Assembly (NCBI RefSeq): GCF_003432075.1
Contig: NZ_QWBU01000009.1
Span: 62,001-126,000, forward strand
DNA length: 64,000 nt
Reading direction: 5' to 3'
Origin: Shinella sp. WSJ-2
GTDB lineage: Bacteria > Pseudomonadota > Alphaproteobacteria > Rhizobiales > Rhizobiaceae
Positions 19,978 through 28,125 of the stretch are shown here, piece by piece (position 1 is the first letter of the stretch; the number at the start of each line of letters is the position of its first letter). The notes under the pieces are model-generated. The model did no database searches, was not told the DNA's origin, and was given only the letters and a program-made list of their open reading frames with translations. Made by a program: the position numbers and the translations under genes.

Positions 19978-20781
19978 ATGAGCATCCTGACCTTCCGCAA
20001 CGTCTCGCTCACCTATCCGGCGCGCACCGGCAAAGGCGGGGCAGCCGAAAAGCGCGTTCTCGACGGCATCAACCTGCAGGTCGCCTCTGACGAGCTGGTG
20101 GCGATCATCGGCCGCTCCGGTTCCGGCAAGACGAGCCTGCTGAACCTGGCCGCCGGTTTCCTGAAGCCCACCGAGGGTGCCATCACCGTCGACGGCACGC
20201 CCGTCACCGGACCGGGCGCCGACCGCGCCGTAGTGTTCCAGGACGATGCGCTCTATCCTTGGCTCGATGCCCGCGACAACATCGCCTTTCCCCTGAAACT
20301 AAAGGGCGTAGCGCTTGCCGAACGCCGCGCGAAAGCCGAGGTGCTGCTGGCGCGCGTAGGGCTTGCGGATGCCGGCGACCGGCACATCTGGGAACTCTCC
20401 GGCGGCATGCGCCAGCGGGTCGGCATCGCCCGGGCGCTCGCCGCCGAGCCGCGCTTCCTCTTGCTCGACGAGCCGCTCGGCGCACTCGACGCGCTGACCC
20501 GCACGCGCATGCAGGACTTCCTGCTGCGCATCAAGGCCGAGAGCGGCGCGGGCGCCGTACTCATCACCCACAGCATCGAGGAGGCGCTGCTGCTCGGCAC
20601 GCGCGTCGTCGTGCTCTCGCCCAATCCGGGCCGCCTGACGGCGGAGGTCGAGGCCGGCTTCAATGCCGAGATCCTGAACGGCGCTTCGGTTGCCGACGTG
20701 AAGGCCTCGCCGATCTTCAAACGCATGCATGCCGGACTGACTGGCCTCATCCACGCCGGCGAAGAGGAGCTTGCCGCATGA
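19978..20781 (+). CDS. tauB: Taurine/sulfonate ABC transporter ATP-binding protein
   Basis: 267 residues: Walker A GRSGSGKTS, the family-typical VVFQDDALYPWLDARDNIAFPLKL Q-loop region, LSGGMRQRVGIARAL signature, LLLDEPLGALD Walker B and ITHSIEEALLLG switch. ATG 19978 follows GGAGGCCCC; the longer frame includes untranslated intergenic sequence. The stop overlaps the tauC start (ATGA). Confidence 0.92.
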   Translation: MSILTFRNVSLTYPARTGKGGAAEKRVLDGINLQVASDELVAIIGRSGSGKTSLLNLAAGFLKPTEGAITVDGTPVTGPGADRAVVFQDDALYPWLDARDNIAFPLKLKGVALAERRAKAEVLLARVGLADAGDRHIWELSGGMRQRVGIARALAAEPRFLLLDEPLGALDALTRTRMQDFLLRIKAESGAGAVLITHSIEEALLLGTRVVVLSPNPGRLTAEVEAGFNAEILNGASVADVKASPIFKRMHAGLTGLIHAGEEELAA

Positions 20782-21614
20782 CGCTTCTGAGTGAACTCGA
20801 CGCCCTCGCGGGCGAAACGACCGATGAGACGCCGGCCCGCGCTGCCCGCCCCCTCCCCATTGCTGTCATCTCCACGCTCACTGTCGGCGTGATCATCGGC
20901 CTATGGGCGCTCGCCTCGGCCTATGCGCTGGTCTCGCCGGTCTTCCTGCCCTCGCCGCGACAGGTCGTCATCGCGCTCTACAATCTCGTCGTGACGGGCT
21001 TCGTCGATGCGACGCTGGCCGAGCATGTCGGCGCGAGCCTCTATCGCATCTTCGGCGCGCTGATCGCCTCCATCCTCATCGGCATTCCCGCCGGCCTTGC
21101 CATCGGTACGAGCCGCGTCGGCCGCGGCATCCTCGATCCCATCGTGGAGTTCCTGCGTCCGCTGCCGCCGCTCGCCTATCTGCCGCTCGTCATCATCTGG
21201 GTCGGCATCGGCGAAGCCTCGAAGATCACGGTCATCGCGCTCTCCATGCTACCGTCGATCATCCTGTCGACCTCGGCCGGCGTGCGCGCCGTCTCGAAGG
21301 ACCACATCAATGCCGCCCGCTCGCTCGGCGCCAGCAAGGCGCAGGTGCTGCGGGAAGTGGTCCTGCCGAGTGCCGTCCCCTCCATTCTGACCGGCATCCG
21401 CATCGCTCTCGGCGCGGGCTGGACGACGCTGGTGGCGGCAGAACTCGTGGCGGCGACCAGCGGCATCGGCTTCATGATCCAATCGGCGGCGCAATTCCTC
21501 GTCACCGATATCGTCATTGCCGGCATCATCGTCATCGCACTGATCGCCATCGTGCTGGAATATGTCGCGCGCCTCATCGAGCGGCGCCTGGTGCCATGGG
21601 CATCGCACCGATAG
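20778..21614 (+). CDS. tauC: Taurine/sulfonate ABC transporter permease
   Basis: 278 residues with six predicted membrane helices and the SsuC/TauC-type EAA loop (INAARSLGASKAQVLREVVLPSAVPSILTGIRIALG). The start overlaps the tauB stop by 4 bp. It completes the import complex. A 10-bp-stem hairpin (21619-21642) follows immediately. Confidence 0.93.
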   Translation: MTLLSELDALAGETTDETPARAARPLPIAVISTLTVGVIIGLWALASAYALVSPVFLPSPRQVVIALYNLVVTGFVDATLAEHVGASLYRIFGALIASILIGIPAGLAIGTSRVGRGILDPIVEFLRPLPPLAYLPLVIIWVGIGEASKITVIALSMLPSIILSTSAGVRAVSKDHINAARSLGASKAQVLREVVLPSAVPSILTGIRIALGAGWTTLVAAELVAATSGIGFMIQSAAQFLVTDIVIAGIIVIALIAIVLEYVARLIERRLVPWASHR

Positions 21615-21618
21615 GAAG

Positions 21619-21642
21619 ACTGGCGCTCAGTGGAGCGCCAGT
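21619..21642. terminator. Perfect 10-bp-stem hairpin between convergent genes
   Basis: ACTGGCGCTC-AGTG-GAGCGCCAGT separates tauC from the convergent hydrolase and overlaps the hydrolase's last codons. There is no T-tract, so it is either a weak or Rho-assisted terminator or an mRNA-end stabiliser. Confidence 0.5.
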
Positions 21643-22262
21643 CCCATGCCCGCGACGGCCACCGTGAACAGGCGGCCGTCTTTGTTTGCGGCAAAGGGAT
21701 CGCGCTCGCTGCGCAGCTTCAGAAGTTCAAGGAAGTCGTAGCCCGCCGTCCAGCGGCCGAAGCCGCTGGCAATGTTGATATGTCCGGCATTGCCGATATC
21801 GACGAGATCGCTGCCCCAGGCGCGCGCCGTGCGGCGCAGCTGATCCGTCGGCATGTAGGGATCATCGAGACTGCCGACGACGAGCGAGGGGAACGGCAGG
21901 CGGCGGCGCGGCATGGCGCCGAACCGGATGATACAGGGATGCAGCGTCTCGGTCGTATCGAGATCGCAGGGCGCGACGAGAAGCGCTCCGCGAATGCGCG
22001 AGGCCAGCCGGCTTTCGGCGAAATGCGCCGCCAGCACGCAGCCGAGACTATGGCCGACCAGAAAGAGATCGCCCGTCGTCATCGCCACCTGCCGTTCCAG
22101 CTCGGAAAGCCAGGCCTCGCGGTCAGGGCAGGCCCAGTCGGACTGCTCGACGACCCGACTGCCCGGATTGTCGCGCGTCCAGTGCCGCTGCCAGTGCCCC
22201 TCCGCCGAACCATTGAGGCCGGGCAGGATCAGCGTATCCACGGGAATATCGATCGACGGCAT
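21627..22262 (-). CDS. RBBP9/YdeN-family alpha/beta hydrolase
   Basis: 211 residues. LILPGLNGSAEGHWQRHW near the N-terminus and the nucleophile elbow GHSLG (Ser72) mark the RBBP9/YdeN serine-hydrolase family; a late Asp and GHINIASGFGRW supply the rest of a likely triad. The substrate is unknown. ATG 22262 is chosen for AAAGGTG upstream and because the longer frame from 22469 would run through operator site F. Sharing that site with the sulfur genes suggests a role in splitting a sulfur ester or thioester. Confidence 0.82.
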   Translation of the reverse strand: MPSIDIPVDTLILPGLNGSAEGHWQRHWTRDNPGSRVVEQSDWACPDREAWLSELERQVAMTTGDLFLVGHSLGCVLAAHFAESRLASRIRGALLVAPCDLDTTETLHPCIIRFGAMPRRRLPFPSLVVGSLDDPYMPTDQLRRTARAWGSDLVDIGNAGHINIASGFGRWTAGYDFLELLKLRSERDPFAANKDGRLFTVAVAGMGLALH

Positions 22263-22341
22263 GGCAGCACCTTTCTTCGCAAACAGGATAGAGCAATGAT
22301 GCGGGCAAACGGCCGGATTGATAAGAAAGCGGCTGCTATAG

Positions 22342-22358
22342 TCTACAAAAACCATAGA
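22342..22358. promoter_or_regulatory. Rrf2-type operator between hydrolase and LVIVD genes (site F)
   Basis: TCTAC-AAAAACC-ATAGA, a perfect-arm copy in the 270-bp divergent gap, 80 bp before the hydrolase and 176 bp before the LVIVD gene. It may serve one or both. Confidence 0.65.
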
Positions 22359-22533
22359 ATTTTCTTGCCTATGTTGCGGCCCGCCGGAAAATGCGGGAAC
22401 CGCCCGCGGGATCGCGCGCAAGCATCTGGAATTATTTTCCTTTTTCCAATTCTTCTTCGCAAAGCGCACGCTTGTTCAACGCCGCCGCCAGCTGCGAGAG
22501 TGCTGTTTCATGCCCCTGAAGAGGACGCCCGTA

Positions 22534-23778
22534 ATGAGCCTGCCGACACCCGATTTCGCCCGCAACATGACGCTGATCGGCCATTCCGACATCGGCGGGC
22601 GGGGCGATGGCTTGCAGCTGATGGTGCATAGGGGTTTTGCCTATGTCGCCCATCCCTGGTCGCAGGGTTTTTCGATCGTCGACGTGCGCGATCCGAAACG
22701 GCCGGGCAATGTCACCTATGTGCCGGCACCGCCGAACACCTGGAACATCCATCTCCAGACCCATGACGACCTGCTGCTCGTCATCAACGCACTTGACCTC
22801 TTCGCCGATATCGAGACCTTCACGGACGAGAAGGCCTATTACACAAAATCAGTCGGCGAGACGGTCTTGCGCGCCAAGCGGTCACGCGCCTGGACGGCGG
22901 GCATGACGGTCTATGACATTTCGGCACCTGACCGGCCAAGAAAGATCGGCCAGCTCAATGTGGACGGCGTCGGCTTTCACCGGCTCTGGTATGTCGGTGG
23001 TCGTTATGCCTATGCCTCGGCGCTGCTCGACGGCTTCACCGACTATATCTTCGTGACGATCGACATGGCCGATCCGACAAAACCGGAGCTGGTCGGCCGC
23101 TGGTGGCTGCCCGGCATGAATGCGGCGGCGGGCGAGGTTTCTCTGGCCCCCCAAGGCCGACGCCATGCGCTGCACCACGCGCTGGTGCACGGCGACACCG
23201 CCTATGCCTGCTGGCGCGACGGCGGGCTGACGCTGCTCGATATCCGAGATCACGCCGCGCCAAAACTCATCAAGCACCACAACTGGTGCCCGCCCTATGG
23301 CGGCGGCACGCATTCGCCGCTGCCGCTGGTGGAGCGCGGTCTGCTGATCGTCGCCGACGAGGCGGTGGCGGACCATGAGGAAGACGGCCGCAAGCACACC
23401 TGGGTCTTCGATATCCGCGAACCGTCGAACCCGATCAGCATCGCGACCTTCCCGATCCCCGACGAGATCGACTATGCGAAAAAGGGCGGCCATTTCGGGC
23501 CGCATAACCTGCACGAGAACCGGCCGGGATCCTTCGTCTCGGATAGGCTGATCTTCGCCACCTGGCAGAATGCCGGCATTCGCGCCTTCGACATTTCCGA
23601 TCCTTACAGGCCGGTGGAAACCGGCGCATTGGTGCCAGCCGCACCGAGGACGATGACCGACCGGCGGCCCGGCCGTCCGCAGGTCATCCAGTCGGCCGAT
23701 GTCTTCGTCGATGCGCGCGGCCTGATCTACGCAACCGACTACAATGCCGGTCTGGAGATCATCGAATACGGGGGCTGA
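22534..23778 (+). CDS. LVIVD-repeat beta-propeller protein
   Basis: About 414 residues built from repeated blades with the x-hydrophobic-(V/D)-DIS/DVR-(D/P)P signature (GFSIVDVRDPKRPG, GMTVYDISAPDRPRKIG, LLDIRDHAAPKLI, VFDIREPSNPISI, AFDISDPYRPVETG, GLEIIEYGG), the hallmark of LVIVD repeats. No signal peptide is seen, so it is probably cytoplasmic. His-rich stretches (HALHHALVHGD, LIKHHNWCPPYGGGTHS) could bind metal. ATG 22534 has GAGGA upstream; ATG 22510 is an alternative. Its function is not established; divergence from the hydrolase across site F links it to sulfur supply. Confidence 0.75.
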   Translation: MSLPTPDFARNMTLIGHSDIGGRGDGLQLMVHRGFAYVAHPWSQGFSIVDVRDPKRPGNVTYVPAPPNTWNIHLQTHDDLLLVINALDLFADIETFTDEKAYYTKSVGETVLRAKRSRAWTAGMTVYDISAPDRPRKIGQLNVDGVGFHRLWYVGGRYAYASALLDGFTDYIFVTIDMADPTKPELVGRWWLPGMNAAAGEVSLAPQGRRHALHHALVHGDTAYACWRDGGLTLLDIRDHAAPKLIKHHNWCPPYGGGTHSPLPLVERGLLIVADEAVADHEEDGRKHTWVFDIREPSNPISIATFPIPDEIDYAKKGGHFGPHNLHENRPGSFVSDRLIFATWQNAGIRAFDISDPYRPVETGALVPAAPRTMTDRRPGRPQVIQSADVFVDARGLIYATDYNAGLEIIEYGG

Positions 23779-23800
23779 TCCCGCCGCCGTATCCTTGCAC

Positions 23801-24457
23801 TCAACCGCGATGATCGAGCTTGGCCACCCAGCGGTCGCCGATCCACTGGATGCCGCAGACCATGACGATCAGCACGGCGACGACGGCCACCATCACGGAG
23901 GTCTCGAAACGCTGGTAGCCATAGCGGATGGCGAGGTCGCCGAGACCGCCGGCACCGATGGCGCCGGCCATGGCCGAGGCACCGATCAGCGTGACCAGTG
24001 TCACCGTGAAACCCGCGACGATGCCGGGCAGCGCCTCGGGGATCAGCACTTCGCGAACGATCGTCCAGCGATTGCCGCCCATAGCACGCACGGCCTCGAT
24101 CAGGCCGCGATCGACCTCGCGCAGCGACACTTCGGCGATGCGCGCATAATAGGGTGTGGCGGCAATCGACAGCGGCACGATGGCCGCCCAGGTACCGATC
24201 GACGTGCCGACGATGAGGCGCGTGACCGGAATAAGCGCGACGAGCAGGATGATGAAGGGCACGGAGCGGAAACCGTTGATGACGGCGCCGAGCACACGGT
24301 TGACCCAGAGGTTTTCCGCAATGCCCCCACGGGCCGTCGCCACCAGCGCGAGGCCGAGCGGCAGCCCGAAGACCAGCGAGATGATGCCCGAGGCGGCCGT
24401 CATAACGACGGTTTCCCAGAGCGAGCGGACGAGAAGTTCAAGCATGATCGGCGACAT
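23801..24457 (-). CDS. metI: D-methionine-type ABC transporter permease
   Basis: 218 residues with five predicted membrane helices and the MetI EAA loop (LIEAVRAMGGNRWTIVREVLIPEALPGI), followed by GASAMAGAIGAGGLGDLAIRYGYQRF, which is diagnostic for MetI. ATG 24457 has GGAGGTC upstream and overlaps metN by 20 bp. It is the last gene of the metQ-metN-metI unit. Confidence 0.92.
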   Translation of the reverse strand: MSPIMLELLVRSLWETVVMTAASGIISLVFGLPLGLALVATARGGIAENLWVNRVLGAVINGFRSVPFIILLVALIPVTRLIVGTSIGTWAAIVPLSIAATPYYARIAEVSLREVDRGLIEAVRAMGGNRWTIVREVLIPEALPGIVAGFTVTLVTLIGASAMAGAIGAGGLGDLAIRYGYQRFETSVMVAVVAVLIVMVCGIQWIGDRWVAKLDHRG

Positions 24458-25508
24458 GGCCGAGGACCTCCACCTGGGCGCCGAGGCGCTCTGCATAGGA
24501 TGCTAGCGACGCGGCCTTTTCGGCCGGCACCGCGAGGAAGAAGCGGCCGACTGCCTGCTCCTGGATATGATCGACGCCGCCATGGATGAGGCGGTAGCCA
24601 CCGGGGAATTCCTGCGACAGCCCCTCAAACAGCGGGCCGGTGGCGGCCGGGCCGGCAATGTCGATGCCGAGGATCGCCTCGCCGCCGACATCCGTCGTCA
24701 ACTTGTCGGCGATATGGGCGGGAAGCTGCGGGCGGATGCTGCTGAGCAGGCTGCGCGTCGTCTGCGCCTGCGGGCGGGAAAAGACCTGCCAGACCGGCCC
24801 CTCCTCCACGACGCGGCCGGCATCGAGCACGGTCACGCGGTCGGCGATGCCCCTGATCACCTCCATCTCATGGGTGATGAGCAGGATGGTGAGGCCGAGC
24901 TTGCGGTTGATGTCCTTCAGAAGCGCCAGGATCGAACGGGTGGTTTCCGGGTCGAGCGCGGAGGTCGCCTCGTCGGAAAGCAGCAACGCAGGCTTGGCGG
25001 CGAGCGCGCGCGCAATGCCGACACGCTGCTTCTGGCCGCCGGAAAGTTCGGACGGATAGGCTTTCGCCTTGCCGGAGAGGCCGACGAGCTCAAGCAGCTC
25101 GGCGGCGCGCGCCAACCGCTTTGCCTTCGGCCAGCCCTCGATCTTCAGCGGCAGCGCGACATTCTCCTCGACGGTCTTCGCGGAGAGCAGGTTGAAGTGC
25201 TGGAAGATCATGCCGATACGGCGGCGCAGCGGCTGGAGATCGGCTTCACCCAACCCCGTGATCTCGCGGCCCTCGATCGCGATCGTACCGCTGTCGGGCC
25301 GTTCCAGCCCGTTAAGGCAGCGGATCAACGTCGATTTGCCGGCACCGCTGCGGCCGATGATGCCGAGGATTTCGCCGCGGCGGACGGTAAGCGTTACGCC
25401 ATCCAGCGCCGCCGTCTCGCCGAAGCGCCGGCGCACGTCCGCAAGGCGGATGACATCCGTCTCTTCGGCCGCGGCGGAGGCCGCTTTCCAGGTCACATGT
25501 GAGTTCAT
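24438..25508 (-). CDS. metN: Methionine ABC transporter ATP-binding protein with NIL domain
   Basis: 356 residues: Walker A GRSGAGKST, FQHFNLLSAKTVEENVALPL, LSGGQKQRVGIARAL and LLSDEATSALDPETT, then a C-terminal NIL domain (about 270-350) that senses methionine in MetN proteins. ATG 25508 follows GGAAGGACG; the frame upstream is not needed. The 82-bp gap from metQ holds a strong hairpin, which probably sets different expression of the binding protein and the ATPase. Confidence 0.92.
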   Translation of the reverse strand: MNSHVTWKAASAAAEETDVIRLADVRRRFGETAALDGVTLTVRRGEILGIIGRSGAGKSTLIRCLNGLERPDSGTIAIEGREITGLGEADLQPLRRRIGMIFQHFNLLSAKTVEENVALPLKIEGWPKAKRLARAAELLELVGLSGKAKAYPSELSGGQKQRVGIARALAAKPALLLSDEATSALDPETTRSILALLKDINRKLGLTILLITHEMEVIRGIADRVTVLDAGRVVEEGPVWQVFSRPQAQTTRSLLSSIRPQLPAHIADKLTTDVGGEAILGIDIAGPAATGPLFEGLSQEFPGGYRLIHGGVDHIQEQAVGRFFLAVPAEKAASLASYAERLGAQVEVLGHVADHA

Positions 25509-25535
25509 TGCGCGTCCTTCCGCAAATGCCAAGAC

Positions 25536-25568
25536 AGCCCGCGACGGCGTTTCAGCGCGTCGCGGGCT
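25536..25568 (-). promoter_or_regulatory. Intercistronic hairpin between metQ and metN
   Basis: Perfect 10-bp arms AGCCCGCGAC/GTCGCGGGCT around a 13-base loop with no T-tract. Such structures often protect the upstream binding-protein message and reduce read-through. Confidence 0.6.
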
Positions 25569-25590
25569 GCCGGATTGGCCGTCCTGTGCC

Positions 25591-26424
25591 TTAGTAGGCG
25601 CTAATGCCCGTACCCTTGTAGACACGGTCGAACTCGGCCTTCACGACGTCGTTCTGATAGGCCTCGACCAGCGGCTTGACCCAGGGCTCATCCTTTGATT
25701 CCTCGCGCACGGCGATGAAGTTGCGGTAGGGATTGTCGGCGACCGGCTCCTGCGCGATGCGATTTTCCGGGGTGAGACCGCTCTTCAGCGCCCAGTCGGT
25801 GTTGACCACGGCGGCGTCAAGATCTTCCACCGAGCGGCCGACGATGCCGGCGTCGAGTTCCTTGATCTCGAGCTTCTTCGGGTTTTCCGAGATATCGGCG
25901 ATGGTCGCGAGAATACCCGTGCCGTCCTTCAGCTTGATCAGACCCTCGTTCTGCAGCACGCGCAGCGCGCGGCCTTCGTTGGACGGATCGTTCGGCACGC
26001 CGACGACGGCGCCTTCCGGCAGGTCGCCAACGCTCTTGTGCTTGTTGGAATAGAGGCCGATCGGCCAGACGCCGGTATAGCCGACGGGCACGATCTTGTA
26101 GCCGTTCGTCTTGATCTGGTTTTCCAGATAGGGCAGGTGCTGGAAGGCGTTAGCATCGATTTCGCCGCGCGACAGTGCCTCGTTCGGCTGCGTATAGTCG
26201 TTGAAGACGACGGTCTCGATCGTCAGGCCCTTCTTGGCGGCCTCGGCGGTGACGACGCGCCAGACGTCCTCATCCTCACCGGAAATGATGCCGACCTTCA
26301 GGTCCTTCTTGTCTTCCGCGACGGAGGGGCTGGAAACGGAGAGGACCGAGACGGACACGGCGGCAACGGCGATCGCTGCGAGCGCCACGCGGCGGGAGAG
26401 AAGATTTTTGGTGATATTCAACAT
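25591..26424 (-). CDS. metQ: Methionine-binding periplasmic (lipo)protein, MetQ/NlpA family
   Basis: 277 residues with a Sec signal ending near PSVAEDKKD (no lipobox cysteine, so probably soluble periplasmic) and the NlpA core (TVVFNDYTQPNEALSRGEIDANAFQHLPYL, VPNDPSNEGRALRVLQ). It delivers methionine to MetNI. ATG 26424 gives the natural signal sequence; the longer frame runs into the leader. The operator at 26589 lies 165 bp upstream, implying a leader in between; I see no SAM riboswitch core there. Confidence 0.93.
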   Translation of the reverse strand: MLNITKNLLSRRVALAAIAVAAVSVSVLSVSSPSVAEDKKDLKVGIISGEDEDVWRVVTAEAAKKGLTIETVVFNDYTQPNEALSRGEIDANAFQHLPYLENQIKTNGYKIVPVGYTGVWPIGLYSNKHKSVGDLPEGAVVGVPNDPSNEGRALRVLQNEGLIKLKDGTGILATIADISENPKKLEIKELDAGIVGRSVEDLDAAVVNTDWALKSGLTPENRIAQEPVADNPYRNFIAVREESKDEPWVKPLVEAYQNDVVKAEFDRVYKGTGISAY

Positions 26425-26588
26425 GATAGCCTGCTTTCGCGATTGGGAGGATCGACGCTCGAAACCAACCCGGTTTCTGTGAAGCAAAATCGCAAATGCC
26501 GCTTTCGTGAACAACGAATGGCGATTTATTGGGCAGCGCGAACGGGAACTTTCGGTCTCCGAAATCGCCGGAGAACGAGAAAATAATT

Positions 26589-26605
26589 TCTACTGATTTT
26601 ATAAA
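26589..26605 (-). promoter_or_regulatory. Rrf2-type operator of metQNI (site G)
   Basis: TCTAC-TGATTTT-ATAAA, one mismatch in the right arm. It is the most distal copy relative to its gene and lies just outside the terminator of the next operon. Confidence 0.5.
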
Positions 26606-26610
26606 GTATT

Positions 26611-26637
26611 GAAAGGAAAGAGCGGCCCTTCGGCCGC
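26611..26637 (-). terminator. Terminator of the outer-membrane protein gene
   Basis: On the minus strand GCGGCC-GAAG-GGCCGC followed by TCTTTCCTTTC, directly after the gene ending at 26653. Confidence 0.75.
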
Positions 26638-26652
26638 CCCAAGAGTTCAAGA

Positions 26653-28047
26653 TCAGAAGCTCGCCTTCAGTTGCAGGCCGGCATTCCAGCGCGGCTTGCT
26701 CTCTTCGGCGACCGTCAGGCTGGCACGCGTATCGACCGCCCAGTTCTCATGGAACTTCCAGCCGACGCGCGCACCGACCGAGCCGAAACGACGTGTTTCC
26801 CAACCGCCCGTCGCCTTGCCGACCCAATCGACATCCGCCTTGACCGCATCGCCATTGCCAAAGGTCTGGCCGGCGGTGGCGAAAAGCGAGTAGTCGACCG
26901 TCGGATTGAGCGCATGCGTCCACATGACCGTAACGTCTGCGGTGTCGGCCACCGTGCTCTTGCCAGAAAGGGCCGCGGCGAACAGGTTGTCGGCGTCGGG
27001 CGTTTCCGCATAGGACGCGACATCAAGTGCCGAGCGGGACAGCCGCAAGGCTGCGGTGAACTCGTTCTGTGTATCTGGCGCATAGGCGACGCCGACGCGG
27101 ACATGGCCGCCGATCAGCGAGCCCGAGGCATCGTTCGTGCGGGACACGAGTTTTCCGGCATTGATATAGTCGCGCGTGTATTTCGCTTCGACATCCGGCG
27201 AGCCCCAGATGCCGACTTCGCCAAAGGCCTTCCAGCCGTCGTCGAGCGGTATGGCATAGCGTGCCGAGGCGGCAGCGATCAGCATATTGTCGGCATCGGT
27301 GCCGGTCTGGCGCGCATCGTAGCCGGCCAGACCGCCCATCAGGGTGATCTCTTCTGTCGCGTTCCAGCGCGCATTGAAGCCCACCAAGCCCTCGGTGCCG
27401 GCGAAGGCGGAAATGTAGTCGTCGCCCGCGAACGGATCGGTCAGGCCGAGGATGCGGCCAGCCACGGTATCGACACCGGCCAGAAGCGAGCGGCGCTGTT
27501 CGGCAAGGCCATCGAGCGAGCCCTTGACGGATTCGCGGGTCGTGAAGCCGATGCGCGAGACATCGAGCGTATCCAGGAATATCTGCGCGGCATCGAGGTC
27601 ACCGTCCTGTCCTTCAGCCGTCAGGAGGATGGAGAGGTCGAGCGTCTCGGAATCGACCGTACCCATGCGGCGGTTGATTTCGTAATCCTCGGCAACCTCA
27701 CCGTCGGGATTATAGAGGCGAACGCGATCGCCCTTCTTGCCGCCGTCGAGCGTTACCGTCTGGTCGCCGGTCTTGGTGGTGAAGCCGCGATAATCGACGG
27801 AGAACACCGAGTAACCCTTGGCCTGCGTGACCGGCGCGGAAAGCGAACAGGTCGTGCGACCCGGACCTTGCGTACGGTCGCTGATGGCGAAGAGGGAATC
27901 GAAGAGGAAGCTGGTGGAATTCCTGTCCGGTGACAGGGTCGTGGAAAAGGTGCCCGGCGCACAGCCGTTGGCAGCCTGGGCGGAACCCGCCGCGAGCACG
28001 AGACCCGTCAGGATCAGCGCGCGATTTGCATTCTTGAGAACCGTCAA
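26653..28047 (-). CDS. Secreted protein with DUF4360-like N-terminus and outer-membrane beta-barrel C-terminus
   Basis: 464 residues. A signal peptide ends at AGSAQA-ANGC. Residues about 26-170 resemble the DUF4360 protein encoded next door (shared GCxxxTxSxTLSPDxxSxSxLFD and a VxxVDYRGF strand). From about 200 the sequence alternates like an autotransporter-type barrel with Gly/aromatic repeats and ends in LQLKASF, the terminal Phe used for outer-membrane insertion. The only early initiator is TTG 28047 with GGGTGAAG upstream. Function unknown; surface display of a small exported domain is the best reading. Confidence 0.7.
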   Translation of the reverse strand: MTVLKNANRALILTGLVLAAGSAQAANGCAPGTFSTTLSPDRNSTSFLFDSLFAISDRTQGPGRTTCSLSAPVTQAKGYSVFSVDYRGFTTKTGDQTVTLDGGKKGDRVRLYNPDGEVAEDYEINRRMGTVDSETLDLSILLTAEGQDGDLDAAQIFLDTLDVSRIGFTTRESVKGSLDGLAEQRRSLLAGVDTVAGRILGLTDPFAGDDYISAFAGTEGLVGFNARWNATEEITLMGGLAGYDARQTGTDADNMLIAAASARYAIPLDDGWKAFGEVGIWGSPDVEAKYTRDYINAGKLVSRTNDASGSLIGGHVRVGVAYAPDTQNEFTAALRLSRSALDVASYAETPDADNLFAAALSGKSTVADTADVTVMWTHALNPTVDYSLFATAGQTFGNGDAVKADVDWVGKATGGWETRRFGSVGARVGWKFHENWAVDTRASLTVAEESKPRWNAGLQLKASF

Positions 28048-28079
28048 AACTTCACCCGGTCTTAGTGATTTACAAAGGA

Positions 28080-28095
28080 GCGGCCCGAAGGCCGC
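28080..28095 (-). terminator. Hairpin after the DUF4360 gene
   Basis: GCGGCC-TTCG-GGCCGC on the minus strand followed by TCCTTTGTAA, between the DUF4360 gene and the barrel gene. The stem is the same as that of the terminator at 26622, with a short imperfect T-run, so it may be leaky and let the pair be co-transcribed. Confidence 0.55.
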
Positions 28096-28125
28096 CCCGA
28101 TTTGCGCATATCCGTGTCTAACGGC

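Noticed and set aside
26425-26588. SAM riboswitch in the metQ leader
   Set aside because: I looked for the SAM-II core expected in alphaproteobacteria and did not see it; the leader is long but no known aptamer is evident.
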